Origin: Ruminococcus sp.
Lineage (GTDB): Bacteria > Bacillota > Clostridia > Oscillospirales > Acutalibacteraceae
Direction of reading: 5' to 3'
DNA: 30,133 nt
Assembly: GCA_004558485.1 (NCBI GenBank)
Contig: SFCS01000016.1
Location: forward strand, 1 to 30,133
The notes under the pieces are model-generated. The model was not told the origin of the DNA and ran no database searches. It was given only the letters and a program-made list of their open reading frames with translations. Made by a program: the position numbers and the translations under genes. This document shows positions 7,763-14,517 of the stretch, piece by piece (within the stretch, counting starts at the first letter, position 1; each line of letters starts with the position of its first letter).

Positions 7763-8839
7763 TCAGTCCATATACCCCTCTGCGCATAAAAGCTCTGCCA
7801 GCAGCATGCCGCCGCCCGCCGCGCCGCGCAGGGTGTTATGGGAAAGACCGACGAATTTATAGTCATACTGCGTATCCTCGCGCAGTCTGCCGAGCGAGAT
7901 CGCCATGCCGCCCTCCAGATCGCGGTGGGGGCGCAGCTGCGGCATGTTGTCCTCGGTGAAATAGTGTAAAAACTGTTTCGGCGCATGCGGGAGCTTCAGC
8001 TCCTGCGGTCTGCCGGAAAAATGCTCCCAGGCGTCGATGATTTCTTCCTTGCTCGGCATTTTCTCAAAGCTGCAATAGACGGCGGCAAAATGCCCGTTCG
8101 TGACCGGCACGCGCAGACACTGCGCCGTGAAGGCAGGGCCGTCTGCGGGGACGATGACGCCGTTTTCGATATGTCCGTAAATTTTGAGTGGCTCTTTTTC
8201 GGATTTTTCTTCCTCGCCACCGATGTAGGGGATGAGGTTATCCACCATTTCCGGCCAGGAGGCAAAGGTCTTGCCCGCGCCGGAGATCGCCTGATAGGTG
8301 CAGACAAGCGCCTTTGTCACGCCCCATTTTTTGAGCGGGAACAGCGCCGGCACATAGCTTTGCAGCGAGCAGTTGGACTTGACGGCGATGAAGCCGCGCT
8401 TTGTGCCGAGCCGACGGCGCTGATAGGGGATGATCTCTGCGTGTTCGGCGTTGAGCTCCGGAATGATCATCGGCACATCGGGGGTGAACCGATGCGCACT
8501 GTTGTTGGAAATGACGGGGCACTCCGCCTTGGCATAAGCCTCCTCCAGCGCGCGGATCTCGTCCTTTTTCATATCCACGGCGCAGAAGACAAAGTCCGCC
8601 TTTGCGGCGACGGCGGCGACATCGTTTGCGTCCATCACCGTCATGTCGGCAAATTTTTCGGGCAGCGGCGTATCCATCGACCAGCGCACCCCCACCGCTT
8701 CGCGGTAGGTCTTGCCCGCCGAACGCGGACTGGCGGCAAGGACAGTCACCTTGAACCACGGATGATCCTCAAGCAGGGTCAAAAAACGCTGTCCCACCAT
8801 ACCGGTACAGCCGATGACACCCACGGAATATTGACGCAT
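7763..8839 (-). CDS. asd: Aspartate-semialdehyde dehydrogenase (archaeal/fungal-type subfamily)
   Basis: 358 residues. Reduces aspartyl phosphate to aspartate semialdehyde with NADPH, feeding DapA next door and homoserine synthesis. The N-terminal Rossmann motif is GVIGCTGMVGQRF (7-19). The nucleophile is C157 in KSNCSLQ, followed by QAISGAG (183-189) and H250 in RVPVTNGH, the probable acid-base residue. SNCSLQ together with the 350-plus length marks the subfamily common in archaea, fungi and many Clostridia rather than the E. coli type. Start ATG 8839 has AGGAGG seven bases upstream. A strong sigma-A promoter lies at 8937-8909. The leader of about 60 bases is too short for a lysine riboswitch, and none is seen. 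Confidence 0.95.
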   Translation of the reverse strand: MRQYSVGVIGCTGMVGQRFLTLLEDHPWFKVTVLAASPRSAGKTYREAVGVRWSMDTPLPEKFADMTVMDANDVAAVAAKADFVFCAVDMKKDEIRALEEAYAKAECPVISNNSAHRFTPDVPMIIPELNAEHAEIIPYQRRRLGTKRGFIAVKSNCSLQSYVPALFPLKKWGVTKALVCTYQAISGAGKTFASWPEMVDNLIPYIGGEEEKSEKEPLKIYGHIENGVIVPADGPAFTAQCLRVPVTNGHFAAVYCSFEKMPSKEEIIDAWEHFSGRPQELKLPHAPKQFLHYFTEDNMPQLRPHRDLEGGMAISLGRLREDTQYDYKFVGLSHNTLRGAAGGGMLLAELLCAEGYMD

Positions 8840-8889
8840 ATGAAATCCTCCTAAACACGGCTGCCGTAAAATTTATATGCAACAGTCCG

Positions 8890-8918
8890 TTGACAAATTT
8901 ATATATATATTGTACCAT
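8890..8918 (+). promoter_or_regulatory. Sigma-A promoter of the queA operon
   Basis: Consensus TTGACA (8890-8895), 17-base spacer, TACCAT (8913-8918). It lies face to face with the asd promoter and shares bases 8913-8914 with that promoter's -10 element, so the two probably cannot be occupied at once. A leader of about 70 bases precedes queA. Confidence 0.75.
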
Positions 8919-8937
8919 TATCGGGTATGTATGTCAA
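8909..8937 (-). promoter_or_regulatory. Sigma-A promoter of asd-dapA-dapB
   Basis: Read on the minus strand: TTGACA (8937-8932), 17-base spacer, TACAAT (8914-8909). The -35 is consensus and the -10 is one base off. Its -10 overlaps that of the opposing queA promoter by two bases. Confidence 0.85.
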
Positions 8938-8996
8938 ACCATTTTCCGACTTTTTGCGTGTGCGGAAAAAGTATTTTGAAAGCCGTGGAGAACTGT

Positions 8997-10022
8997 ATGC
9001 TGAAAAGTGATTTTTATTATGATCTGCCGGAGGAGCTCATCGCCCAAGAGCCGATCGAGCCGCGCGATGCGTCCCGTCTTTTGCACCTTGATCGGAACAC
9101 GGGCGCCGTGGAGGACGGCACCTTCAGGGACATTCTGCACATCTTGCAGCCCGGCGATTGCCTGGTGCTCAACGACAGCCGCGTGATGCCCGCCCGTCTT
9201 TACGGCAACCGCAAGGGAACGGGCGCGGCGGTGGAGCTGCTCCTGCTGCGGCAGCGGGAGCTGGATGTCTGGGAGGTGCTGGCAGGCCCCGGAAAAAAGG
9301 CAAAGCCCGGCAACATTTTGGTGTTCGGCGAAGGTCTTTTGGAGGCGGAGGTGCTGGAGGTCATTGAGGACGGCAACCGTCTTGTGCGGTTTCACTATGA
9401 CGGCAATTTCTTCGACATCCTCGACCGCGTCGGACAGATGCCGCTGCCGCACTATATCAAGCGGCAGCTGGAGAACAAGGAGCGGTATCAGACGGTGTAT
9501 GCCCGCGAGACCGGCTCTGCCGCTGCGCCGACGGCGGGACTGCATTTCACGCCGCAGCTGCTCGACGAGGTGCGAAAAATGGGCGTGGACATCGCGTTTG
9601 TCACGCTGCATGTGGGACTCGGCACCTTCCGTCCCGTGAAGGAGGACGAGATCACCGACCATAAAATGCACGCCGAGCACTATGCCCTGAACGCTGAAAA
9701 TGCGGACATCATCAACCGCACCAAAGCGCGCGGCGGGCGGGTGATCGCGGTCGGAACGACCAGTTGCCGTACGCTGGAGAGCATCGGCATGACCGACGGA
9801 AAAATTTTGCCGTCGGAGGGATGGACGGACATCTTCATCTATCCCGGCTACACCTTCAAGGTGCTGGACGGTCTCATCACCAACTTTCACCTGCCGGAGA
9901 GCACACTCATCATGCTGGTGAGCGCTTTTGCAGGCTATGAGCACACCATGGCAGCCTATCGCCACGCAGTGGAGGAACGGTATCGGTTCTTCAGTTTCGG
10001 CGATGCCATGGCCATCCTGTGA
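8997..10022 (+). CDS. queA: S-adenosylmethionine:tRNA ribosyltransferase-isomerase
   Basis: 341 residues, full length. QueA transfers and isomerises the ribosyl moiety of AdoMet onto preQ1 at position 34 of tRNA, making epoxyqueuosine; Tgt, encoded two genes on, inserts preQ1. Signatures: FYYDLPEELIAQEPIEPRD at the N-terminus, VLNDSRVMPARLYG, TAGLHFT (about 178-184), HVGLGTFRPV and the C-terminal ITNFHLPESTLIMLVSAFAG. Start: ATG 8997 has GTGGAG six bases upstream and gives the family N-terminus MLKSDFYYDLP; the frame is open to 8877 but the extra 40 residues cover the promoter. It is the first gene of a set resembling B. subtilis queA-tgt-yrbF-yrzE, here with an extra membrane-protein gene inserted. 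Confidence 0.97.
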   Translation: MLKSDFYYDLPEELIAQEPIEPRDASRLLHLDRNTGAVEDGTFRDILHILQPGDCLVLNDSRVMPARLYGNRKGTGAAVELLLLRQRELDVWEVLAGPGKKAKPGNILVFGEGLLEAEVLEVIEDGNRLVRFHYDGNFFDILDRVGQMPLPHYIKRQLENKERYQTVYARETGSAAAPTAGLHFTPQLLDEVRKMGVDIAFVTLHVGLGTFRPVKEDEITDHKMHAEHYALNAENADIINRTKARGGRVIAVGTTSCRTLESIGMTDGKILPSEGWTDIFIYPGYTFKVLDGLITNFHLPESTLIMLVSAFAGYEHTMAAYRHAVEERYRFFSFGDAMAIL

Positions 10023-10034
10023 GGTTGGGGCAAA

Positions 10035-10130
10035 TAGAAAATGCATAATGAAAAATGAAGGAGTGCCTTTGGCACGGAATATAGATTTGTCGGCAAAGCC
10101 GACACCAAAACCATTCACTATTTATTCCGT
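10035..10130. repeat. Small palindromic (REP/MITE-like) intergenic element
   Basis: An AT-rich stretch between queA and the next gene holds two tight hairpins, GTGCC-TTT-GGCAC (10063-10075) and GTCGGC-AAA-GCCGAC (10089-10103). The flanks are ATGCATAATGAAAAATG-like on the left and CATTCACTATTTATTCC-like on the right, which are only roughly complementary. The composition differs from the surrounding GC-rich genes. It resembles short interspersed palindromic elements of gut Clostridia, but this is from memory and the copy number is unknown. Confidence 0.45.
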
Positions 10131-10142
10131 AAGGAGGACGCT

Positions 10143-10868
10143 ATGAGGGTTTTAACGGCGCTTTCCGCGCTCTTTATGCTGGGTGGCAGCATCGGTTGGG
10201 TGCTGGAGCTTTGCTATCGCCGTTTGGCGCACGGCAAGTGGATCAATCCCGGTTTTCTGACCGGCCCCTGTCTGCCGCTGTACGGAACGGGCGTGCTGCT
10301 GCTCTACGGCTTTTGCAGCCTCGATCTGTCATGCATTTCCTCGGCGGTGCTGCGCGAGATCGTGCGCATTTTGCTGCTGGCGGCGGTGCTGACCGGCATG
10401 GAATATGTCACGGGCGTGGTCTTTACCCGCTTTTTCCATGTAAAGCTGTGGGACTACAGCAACCGCCCGGGCAACATCGGCGGCGTGATCTGCCCGCTTT
10501 TCAGCGTCATTTGGGGCGCGCTCGGTGCGGGCTATGCGCTTTTTCTGCATCCGTATCTTGTGCGGTTTGTGGAATTTCTTGCCGAAAATCCCATCTACCA
10601 TTTTTTCTCCGGCATGTATATCGGCGTGTTTTTGGTGGATGTGTGCTATTCGTTCCATGTTGTCACGAAGATACGGCAGTTTGCCAAGGAGCAGGCGTTC
10701 GATGTGCGCTATGAAAATCTCAAGCTGCAAATTGCCCGCCGTGCAGAGGAGCTGAAGCAGCGGCGCAATTTTGTGTTCCCGCTGCGCTCGCCCGCCGGTC
10801 TGCGGGAGGAGCTTGCGCAATACCGCGAGGAGCTGCGCAAAACGCTTGCCCGCAAAATGAAAAAGTGA
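10143..10868 (+). CDS. PF06541-family (CmpB-type) putative ABC-transporter permease, integral membrane
   Basis: 241 residues. About five hydrophobic segments lie in the first 180 residues and a basic, helical, coiled-coil-prone tail in the last 55. Family motifs are GWVLELCYRR, NPGFLTGPCLPLYGTG near the N-terminus, and LWDYSNRPGNIGGVICPLFSVIWG in the middle. Databases label this family a putative ABC permease, but no ATPase partner is encoded nearby and the function is not established. The start ATG 10143 has a strong AAGGAGG site. It sits 9 bases before tgt, interrupting the queA-tgt order seen in Bacillus, and is preceded by a repeat-like element, which suggests a later insertion into the operon. 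Confidence 0.8.
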   Translation: MRVLTALSALFMLGGSIGWVLELCYRRLAHGKWINPGFLTGPCLPLYGTGVLLLYGFCSLDLSCISSAVLREIVRILLLAAVLTGMEYVTGVVFTRFFHVKLWDYSNRPGNIGGVICPLFSVIWGALGAGYALFLHPYLVRFVEFLAENPIYHFFSGMYIGVFLVDVCYSFHVVTKIRQFAKEQAFDVRYENLKLQIARRAEELKQRRNFVFPLRSPAGLREELAQYREELRKTLARKMKK

Positions 10869-10877
10869 GGATACGGT

Positions 10878-12008
10878 ATGTTTAAGATAATAAAAAAAGA
10901 GGGCGCGGCGCGGCGCGCGATATTTGAAACGCCGCACGGCACGGTGCAGATGCCCGCGTTCATGAATGTGGCGACCTGCGGCGCGATCAAGGGTGCTGTG
11001 TCTGCCTTTGATCTCAAGGAGCTCAAATGCCAGGTGCAGCTTTGCAACACCTACCATTTGCACCTGCGCCCCGGCGATGAGACGGTCAAGGCGCTCGGCG
11101 GACTGCATGCGTTCACGGGCTGGGACGGTCCGATTTTGACCGACAGCGGCGGCTTTCAGGTATTCTCGCTCTCGAAGCTGCGCAGGATAAAGGAGGAGGG
11201 CGTCTATTTCGCGTCGCACATTGACGGCAGAAAGCTGTTCATCGGGCCGGAGCAGAGCATGCAGATCCAATCAAACCTCGGCTCGACCATCGCAATGGCG
11301 TTTGACGAATGTGTGGAAAACCCCGCCGCCTATGCCTATGCCAAGGCGTCGTGCGAGCGCACTACCCGCTGGCTCTACCGCTGTAAGGAGGAGCTTGCCC
11401 GCCTGAACAGTCTGCCGGACACGGTGAACCCAAAACAGATGCTTTTCGGCATCAACCAGGGCTGCACCTTCGACGATCTGCGCATCGCCCATATGAAGGA
11501 CATTGCCAAGCTGGATCTCGACGGTTATGCCATCGGCGGACTGGCGGTCGGCGAGCCGACGGAGGAAATGTACCGCATCATCGAGAGCGTCGAGCCGTAT
11601 ATGCCGCAGGACAAGCCGCGGTATCTCATGGGCGTCGGCACCCCGGAAAACATTTTGGAGGCGGTGCACCGCGGTGTCGATCTTTTCGATTGCGTCATGC
11701 CGGCACGCAATGCCAGACACGCTCATGTGTTCACTTGGAGCGGACACCGCAACATGCTCAACAGCAAATATGCACGGGATACTGCGCCGCTTGACGAGGC
11801 GTGCGACTGCCCCACCTGCCGCCGTCATTCGCGGGCATATATCCACCACCTGTTCAAGGCGGGGGAGATGCTGGCGATGCGGCTGTGCGTGATGCATAAC
11901 CTCTATTTCTACAACACGCTGATGGAAAAGATCCGCGCCCGTCTCGACGACGGCACATTTGAGGACTTCTACCGCGAAAATGTCGGGCGGCTGGACAGAC
12001 GGATATAA
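10878..12008 (+). CDS. tgt: tRNA-guanine transglycosylase
   Basis: 376 residues. Exchanges guanine-34 for preQ1 in GUN-anticodon tRNAs, the step before QueA. The catalytic D89 lies in ILTDSGGFQVFSL (86-98) and the nucleophile D271 in DCVMPARNARHAHVF. The zinc site is complete, with C309, C311 and C314 in CDCPTC and H340 in VMHN. RNA- and base-binding stretches include GGLAVGEP and RYLMGVGTPENI. It starts 9 bases after the upstream membrane gene with a GTGAGG site. No terminator follows, but yajC has its own promoter. Confidence 0.98.
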   Translation: MFKIIKKEGAARRAIFETPHGTVQMPAFMNVATCGAIKGAVSAFDLKELKCQVQLCNTYHLHLRPGDETVKALGGLHAFTGWDGPILTDSGGFQVFSLSKLRRIKEEGVYFASHIDGRKLFIGPEQSMQIQSNLGSTIAMAFDECVENPAAYAYAKASCERTTRWLYRCKEELARLNSLPDTVNPKQMLFGINQGCTFDDLRIAHMKDIAKLDLDGYAIGGLAVGEPTEEMYRIIESVEPYMPQDKPRYLMGVGTPENILEAVHRGVDLFDCVMPARNARHAHVFTWSGHRNMLNSKYARDTAPLDEACDCPTCRRHSRAYIHHLFKAGEMLAMRLCVMHNLYFYNTLMEKIRARLDDGTFEDFYRENVGRLDRRI

Positions 12009-12034
12009 AATAATTGTAAATTTTTGCAAATGGC

Positions 12035-12063
12035 TTGCAATTGCCGTGAAAAACCTGTATGAT
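12035..12063 (+). promoter_or_regulatory. Sigma-A promoter of yajC
   Basis: TTGCAA (12035-12040), 17-base spacer, TATGAT (12058-12063), in a locally AT-rich gap between tgt and yajC. Confidence 0.7.
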
Positions 12064-12098
12064 AACAAGAGAATTTTTGAAAGGATAGGTAAAGTATT

Positions 12099-12482
12099 GT
12101 GAATATGTTTTTACTGGATACGACGGCAACGACTGCCGCCGGAACCGCCGCGGGCGGTAATGCGTGGCTCTCTATGCTGCTGCAGTTGAGCCCCTTCCTG
12201 CTGATCATCGTTTTGATGTATTTCATCATGATCCGTCCGCAGAAGAAAAAGCAGCAGGAAGAGCAGAAAATGCGCAACGGCGTGCGCGTGGGCGATGAGC
12301 TCACCACCATCGGCGGCATCTGCGGCAGAGTCGTGAATGTCAAGGACGACACGCTCATCATCGAGACGGGCGCCGACCGCAACAAAATGACCATCAAGAA
12401 ATGGGCAATTCAGTCGGTGGATACCGTGCACGAGGACAACGACATGGTCGATGACGACGATGACGATGACGATGAGGATTGA
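12099..12482 (+). CDS. yajC: YajC, accessory subunit of the Sec translocase
   Basis: 127 residues. YajC is a small single-span membrane protein associated with SecDF and YidC. One transmembrane helix (about 28-46, LSPFLLIIVLMYFIMIRPQ) is followed by the family signature RPQKKKQQEEQKMRNGVRVGDEL and the TTIGGICGRVV stretch. The position after tgt is the same as in Bacillus (yrbF). The GTG at 12099 is the first start; an ATG two codons later at 12105 is possible, and neither has an ideally spaced site (AAAGGA at 12080-12085). Odd: the C-terminus ends in a long, nearly pure aspartate run, encoded by a short GAC/GAT repeat. Confidence 0.93.
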   Translation: MNMFLLDTTATTAAGTAAGGNAWLSMLLQLSPFLLIIVLMYFIMIRPQKKKQQEEQKMRNGVRVGDELTTIGGICGRVVNVKDDTLIIETGADRNKMTIKKWAIQSVDTVHEDNDMVDDDDDDDDED

Positions 12483-12487
12483 TCGCT

Positions 12488-12515
12488 CATAAATTGCGAT
12501 TACCCCGCATATAGT
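12488..12515 (+). promoter_or_regulatory. Sigma-E-like promoter of the YrzE-type gene
   Basis: CATA (12488-12491), 16-base spacer, CATATAGT (12508-12515), with the expected RNA start near 12522. The -10 is identical to that of the amidase gene at 15781-15788. It lies just after the yajC stop codon. Confidence 0.5.
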
Positions 12516-12540
12516 GCAGTATAGAATACGGCACGCGGGG
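12503..12540 (+). promoter_or_regulatory. Inverted repeat that can mask the ribosome site of the YrzE-type gene
   Basis: CCCCGC (12503-12508) is complementary to GCGGGG (12535-12540); the right arm runs into the G-tract (12537-12542) that serves as ribosome site for ATG 12550. The -10 element starts at the last base of the left arm, so RNA from the local promoter would lack that arm while yajC read-through would keep it. The stem is only six bases but all G-C, and the loop is 26 bases. Confidence 0.4.
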
Positions 12541-12549
12541 GGATTTGGT

Positions 12550-12933
12550 ATGAGACAACGGGAGGCGGTCGGCGGTGCACCGTATCGGTCGCTGCTGATC
12601 GGGATACCGGCGGCGCTTGCGGCAGGAGCGGCATTTCTGCTGCTGTTTGCCCTTTTGATGACGCTTTGGGATCTTCTGCCGGCGGCGGTGACGGCGTTTG
12701 CCGTTGCGGCTGCGGTCGGCGGTGCGTTTGTCGGTGGCTTTTTCACGGCACGGCTGTCCGGAGAAAAGGGCTGGCTGATGGGACTTTTGTGCGGCGCAGC
12801 GCTGTTTTTGCTGCTTTTTGTTGTCGGCATATGTATACACCGAGAGCTGCGTGCGGGCATGTGGCTTTTGAAGCTCTTTTTGCTGCTTGCGGGCGGCATG
12901 GCGGGCGGCATGCTCGGTGTGAATAAGAGGTGA
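12550..12933 (+). CDS. TIGR04086-family (YrzE-type) small membrane protein
   Basis: 127 residues with four hydrophobic segments separated by short loops, rich in Gly and Ala (IPAALAAGAAFLLLFALL, AVAAAVGGAFVGGFFTARL, LLCGAALFLLLFVVGI, LLLAGGMAGGMLG). Topology and position directly after yajC match the YrzE/TIGR04086 family, which occurs in the same place in Bacillus. Its function is unknown. The ATG at 12550 has a GGGGGG tract seven bases upstream; a 12-residue longer frame from 12514 would begin inside the -10 element and is rejected. The sigma-E-like promoter suggests expression during sporulation. A strong terminator follows. Confidence 0.75.
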   Translation: MRQREAVGGAPYRSLLIGIPAALAAGAAFLLLFALLMTLWDLLPAAVTAFAVAAAVGGAFVGGFFTARLSGEKGWLMGLLCGAALFLLLFVVGICIHRELRAGMWLLKLFLLLAGGMAGGMLGVNKR

Positions 12934-12934
12934 G

Positions 12935-12962
12935 AAAAGGGCAGCCGCGCGGCTGCCCTTTT
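12935..12962. terminator. Bidirectional-looking terminator after the YrzE-type gene
   Basis: Perfect 14-base arms, AAAAGGGCAGCCGC / GCGGCTGCCCTTTT, with no loop bases of their own (the central GC pairs would open). It ends in four T on the plus strand. It isolates the next sporulation-type gene from upstream transcription. Confidence 0.85.
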
Positions 12963-12965
12963 GCG

Positions 12966-12993
12966 CATATGTTGCAGCGGGACGGCATATACA
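12966..12993 (+). promoter_or_regulatory. Sigma-E-like promoter of the SpoIIM-like gene
   Basis: CATA (12966-12969), 16-base spacer, CATATACA (12986-12993). The RNA would start near 13000, at the edge of the ribosome site GGAGGG (13000-13005), giving a very short leader. The spoIIM gene of B. subtilis is under sigma-E, which fits the match. Confidence 0.55.
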
Positions 12994-13015
12994 TGCCTCG
13001 GAGGGATGTATATGC
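12985..13015 (+). promoter_or_regulatory. Inverted repeat joining the -10 element and the start codon of the SpoIIM-like gene
   Basis: GCATATACAT (12985-12994) is perfectly complementary to ATGTATATGC (13006-13015). The left arm contains the -10 element, the right arm contains the start codon ATG 13012, and the 11-base loop contains the ribosome site. RNA from the local promoter should lack the left arm. Confidence 0.6.
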
Positions 13016-13635
13016 TTCGGACAAGCCGTTTTTCGCTCAAAGGCTGCAAACGCTTTGTGCAGAGTCACCGCCGCCTTTTGCTCTTTTTGTCGCTGCTGCT
13101 CGTCGGTTTTCTGATCGGCTGCCGCCTTTTCGGCATTTTCGGGGAGGAGCAGGACACCTTTCTCGGCACGGTGCTTGCGGTCACGCGACTGGAAAAGGGC
13201 GTGAAGGCGCTTGCGGGCGCTTTGTACAGCGCCTGCTTTCTGCCGGTGCTGCTGCTCATTGTTTTGTTTTTCTGCGGGCTGTCCGCTTGCTCGCTGCCGC
13301 TGATTTTGGCGGTGCCGCTGTTTTTCGGCATGGGCGCGGGCATGAGCGCGGCATACTATTACAGCACCGGCATAAAGGGCGTTTTGCTGGTGGCGGTGCT
13401 GTTGGTGCCGCCGATGTTCTGCAAGGCGGCGGGGCTTCTGATGGCGTGCGCCGAGTCGATGCGTATGTCGCTGCTTTTGTGCGGGCAACTATTGCCGCAG
13501 CGCAATGTCTGCGGCGGGATGCCGCGCGATTTCAAGCTGTATCTGTTGCGCTTTGCGGTCTTTCTCACGATCGCGCTCGGCGCGGGAATTTTAGATGTGC
13601 TGCTGCGTCTTTTGTGTCAGGCGTGGCTCTTGTAG
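13012..13635 (+). CDS. SpoIIM-like sporulation membrane protein
   Basis: 207 residues with about five transmembrane segments. The central FFCGLSACSLPLILAVPLFF and the following FGMGAGMSAAYYY / GIKGVLLVAVLLVPPMF stretch resemble the 'GLS..G.PLI' and 'GW.G..F......PQN' core of SpoIIM. That protein works with SpoIID and SpoIIP in septal peptidoglycan remodelling and forespore engulfment. Similarity is judged by eye and the sequence is divergent, so paralogous function is possible. Start: ATG 13012 has GGAGGG six bases upstream; in-frame ATGs at 13006 and 12993 are badly spaced. It is followed 9 bases later by the DUF624 gene. Confidence 0.62.
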   Translation: MLRTSRFSLKGCKRFVQSHRRLLLFLSLLLVGFLIGCRLFGIFGEEQDTFLGTVLAVTRLEKGVKALAGALYSACFLPVLLLIVLFFCGLSACSLPLILAVPLFFGMGAGMSAAYYYSTGIKGVLLVAVLLVPPMFCKAAGLLMACAESMRMSLLLCGQLLPQRNVCGGMPRDFKLYLLRFAVFLTIALGAGILDVLLRLLCQAWLL

Positions 13636-13644
13636 GAGGTACAA

Positions 13645-14517
13645 ATGGGCTTTCTTAACCGATTTTACACGCGGGAGGGCGCGGGGGTTTACCGCGACCA
13701 TGAACAGAAAAAGAGTGCATATCGCCGCTTTTTTGAGATTTTCGGCAGAAAGTGGTCGGCGCTTTTGCGTGCCAATCTTCTGTATTTTCTGCTGTCTCTC
13801 CCGCTTGTGACCGGCGGACTTGCCGATGTGGGACTGACCTATATCACCCGCAACGCGGCAAGAGAAAAGTTTGCCTACCCCTGTGCCGACTTCTTCGGCG
13901 CTGTCCGTCGCTCCTGGAAACAGGCACTGCCTGCGGGCATTATCAAACTGATCGTCAATCTGATTTTAGGATTTAACATATATTTTTACGCTGTGCAGAT
14001 CTTTTTCCGCATCGACGGCGCAAAAGCGGGGTTTGTTCCGTGGCTGATGCTGTTTGTCAATCTGTTTGGCATGCTGTTTTTCGATTTTCTCAACTATTAT
14101 GTCAGTGTGCAGATCGTGACCTTTTCGCTGAAGCTGAAACAAATCTACAAAAACGCCGCCATCTTTGCCATGGCGAACCTGTATAAAAATCTGCTTATCG
14201 CGGTGTGCATGCTGGGCGTCATCGCAGTGCTGGCGACGCCGTTTCTGTTTCTTGACTACCGCGTGTGGATGTGTATGCTGCTGCTCATTTATGCGCTGAT
14301 CTATCCGGCGTTTCGGTCGCTGCTCATCCAGTTCACCATTTTCCCGTTCATTAAAAAGACCATGATCGATCCCTACTATGCGGCGCATCCCGAGGCGGAC
14401 AGACGGGCGATGCGCGCGCTCAATCTGGAGGACGATACGGAAGAGGACGCCGTGTTCACCGACGAGCCGACGGACGGCGCGCAGGTGCAGCGGCGAAGGG
14501 AGGGGGATGACACATGA
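13645..14517 (+). CDS. DUF624 (YesL-type) membrane protein
   Basis: 290 residues. The N-terminal segment with FFEIFGRKWSALLRANLLYFLLSLPLVTGGLADVGLTYITRNAARE is the DUF624/YesL signature. It is followed by DFFGAVRRSWKQALPAG and four or five further membrane segments. The cytoplasmic C-terminus of about 40 residues is acidic and not part of the family core. YesL relatives in Firmicutes often sit beside sugar-uptake genes, but none are next to this one and the function is unknown. AGGAGG lies directly before ATG 13645. It overlaps rmuC by four bases (ATGA), so the two are translationally coupled. Confidence 0.8.
   Translation: MGFLNRFYTREGAGVYRDHEQKKSAYRRFFEIFGRKWSALLRANLLYFLLSLPLVTGGLADVGLTYITRNAAREKFAYPCADFFGAVRRSWKQALPAGIIKLIVNLILGFNIYFYAVQIFFRIDGAKAGFVPWLMLFVNLFGMLFFDFLNYYVSVQIVTFSLKLKQIYKNAAIFAMANLYKNLLIAVCMLGVIAVLATPFLFLDYRVWMCMLLLIYALIYPAFRSLLIQFTIFPFIKKTMIDPYYAAHPEADRRAMRALNLEDDTEEDAVFTDEPTDGAQVQRRREGDDT

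Noticed and set aside
8840..8908. Lysine riboswitch upstream of asd
   Set aside because: The leader from the promoter is only about 60 bases and has none of the long paired arms of that riboswitch.
8919..8996. preQ1 riboswitch upstream of queA
   Set aside because: I could not find the small hairpin with an A-rich tail that defines it; QueA is also not the usual target. A covariance-model scan would settle it.
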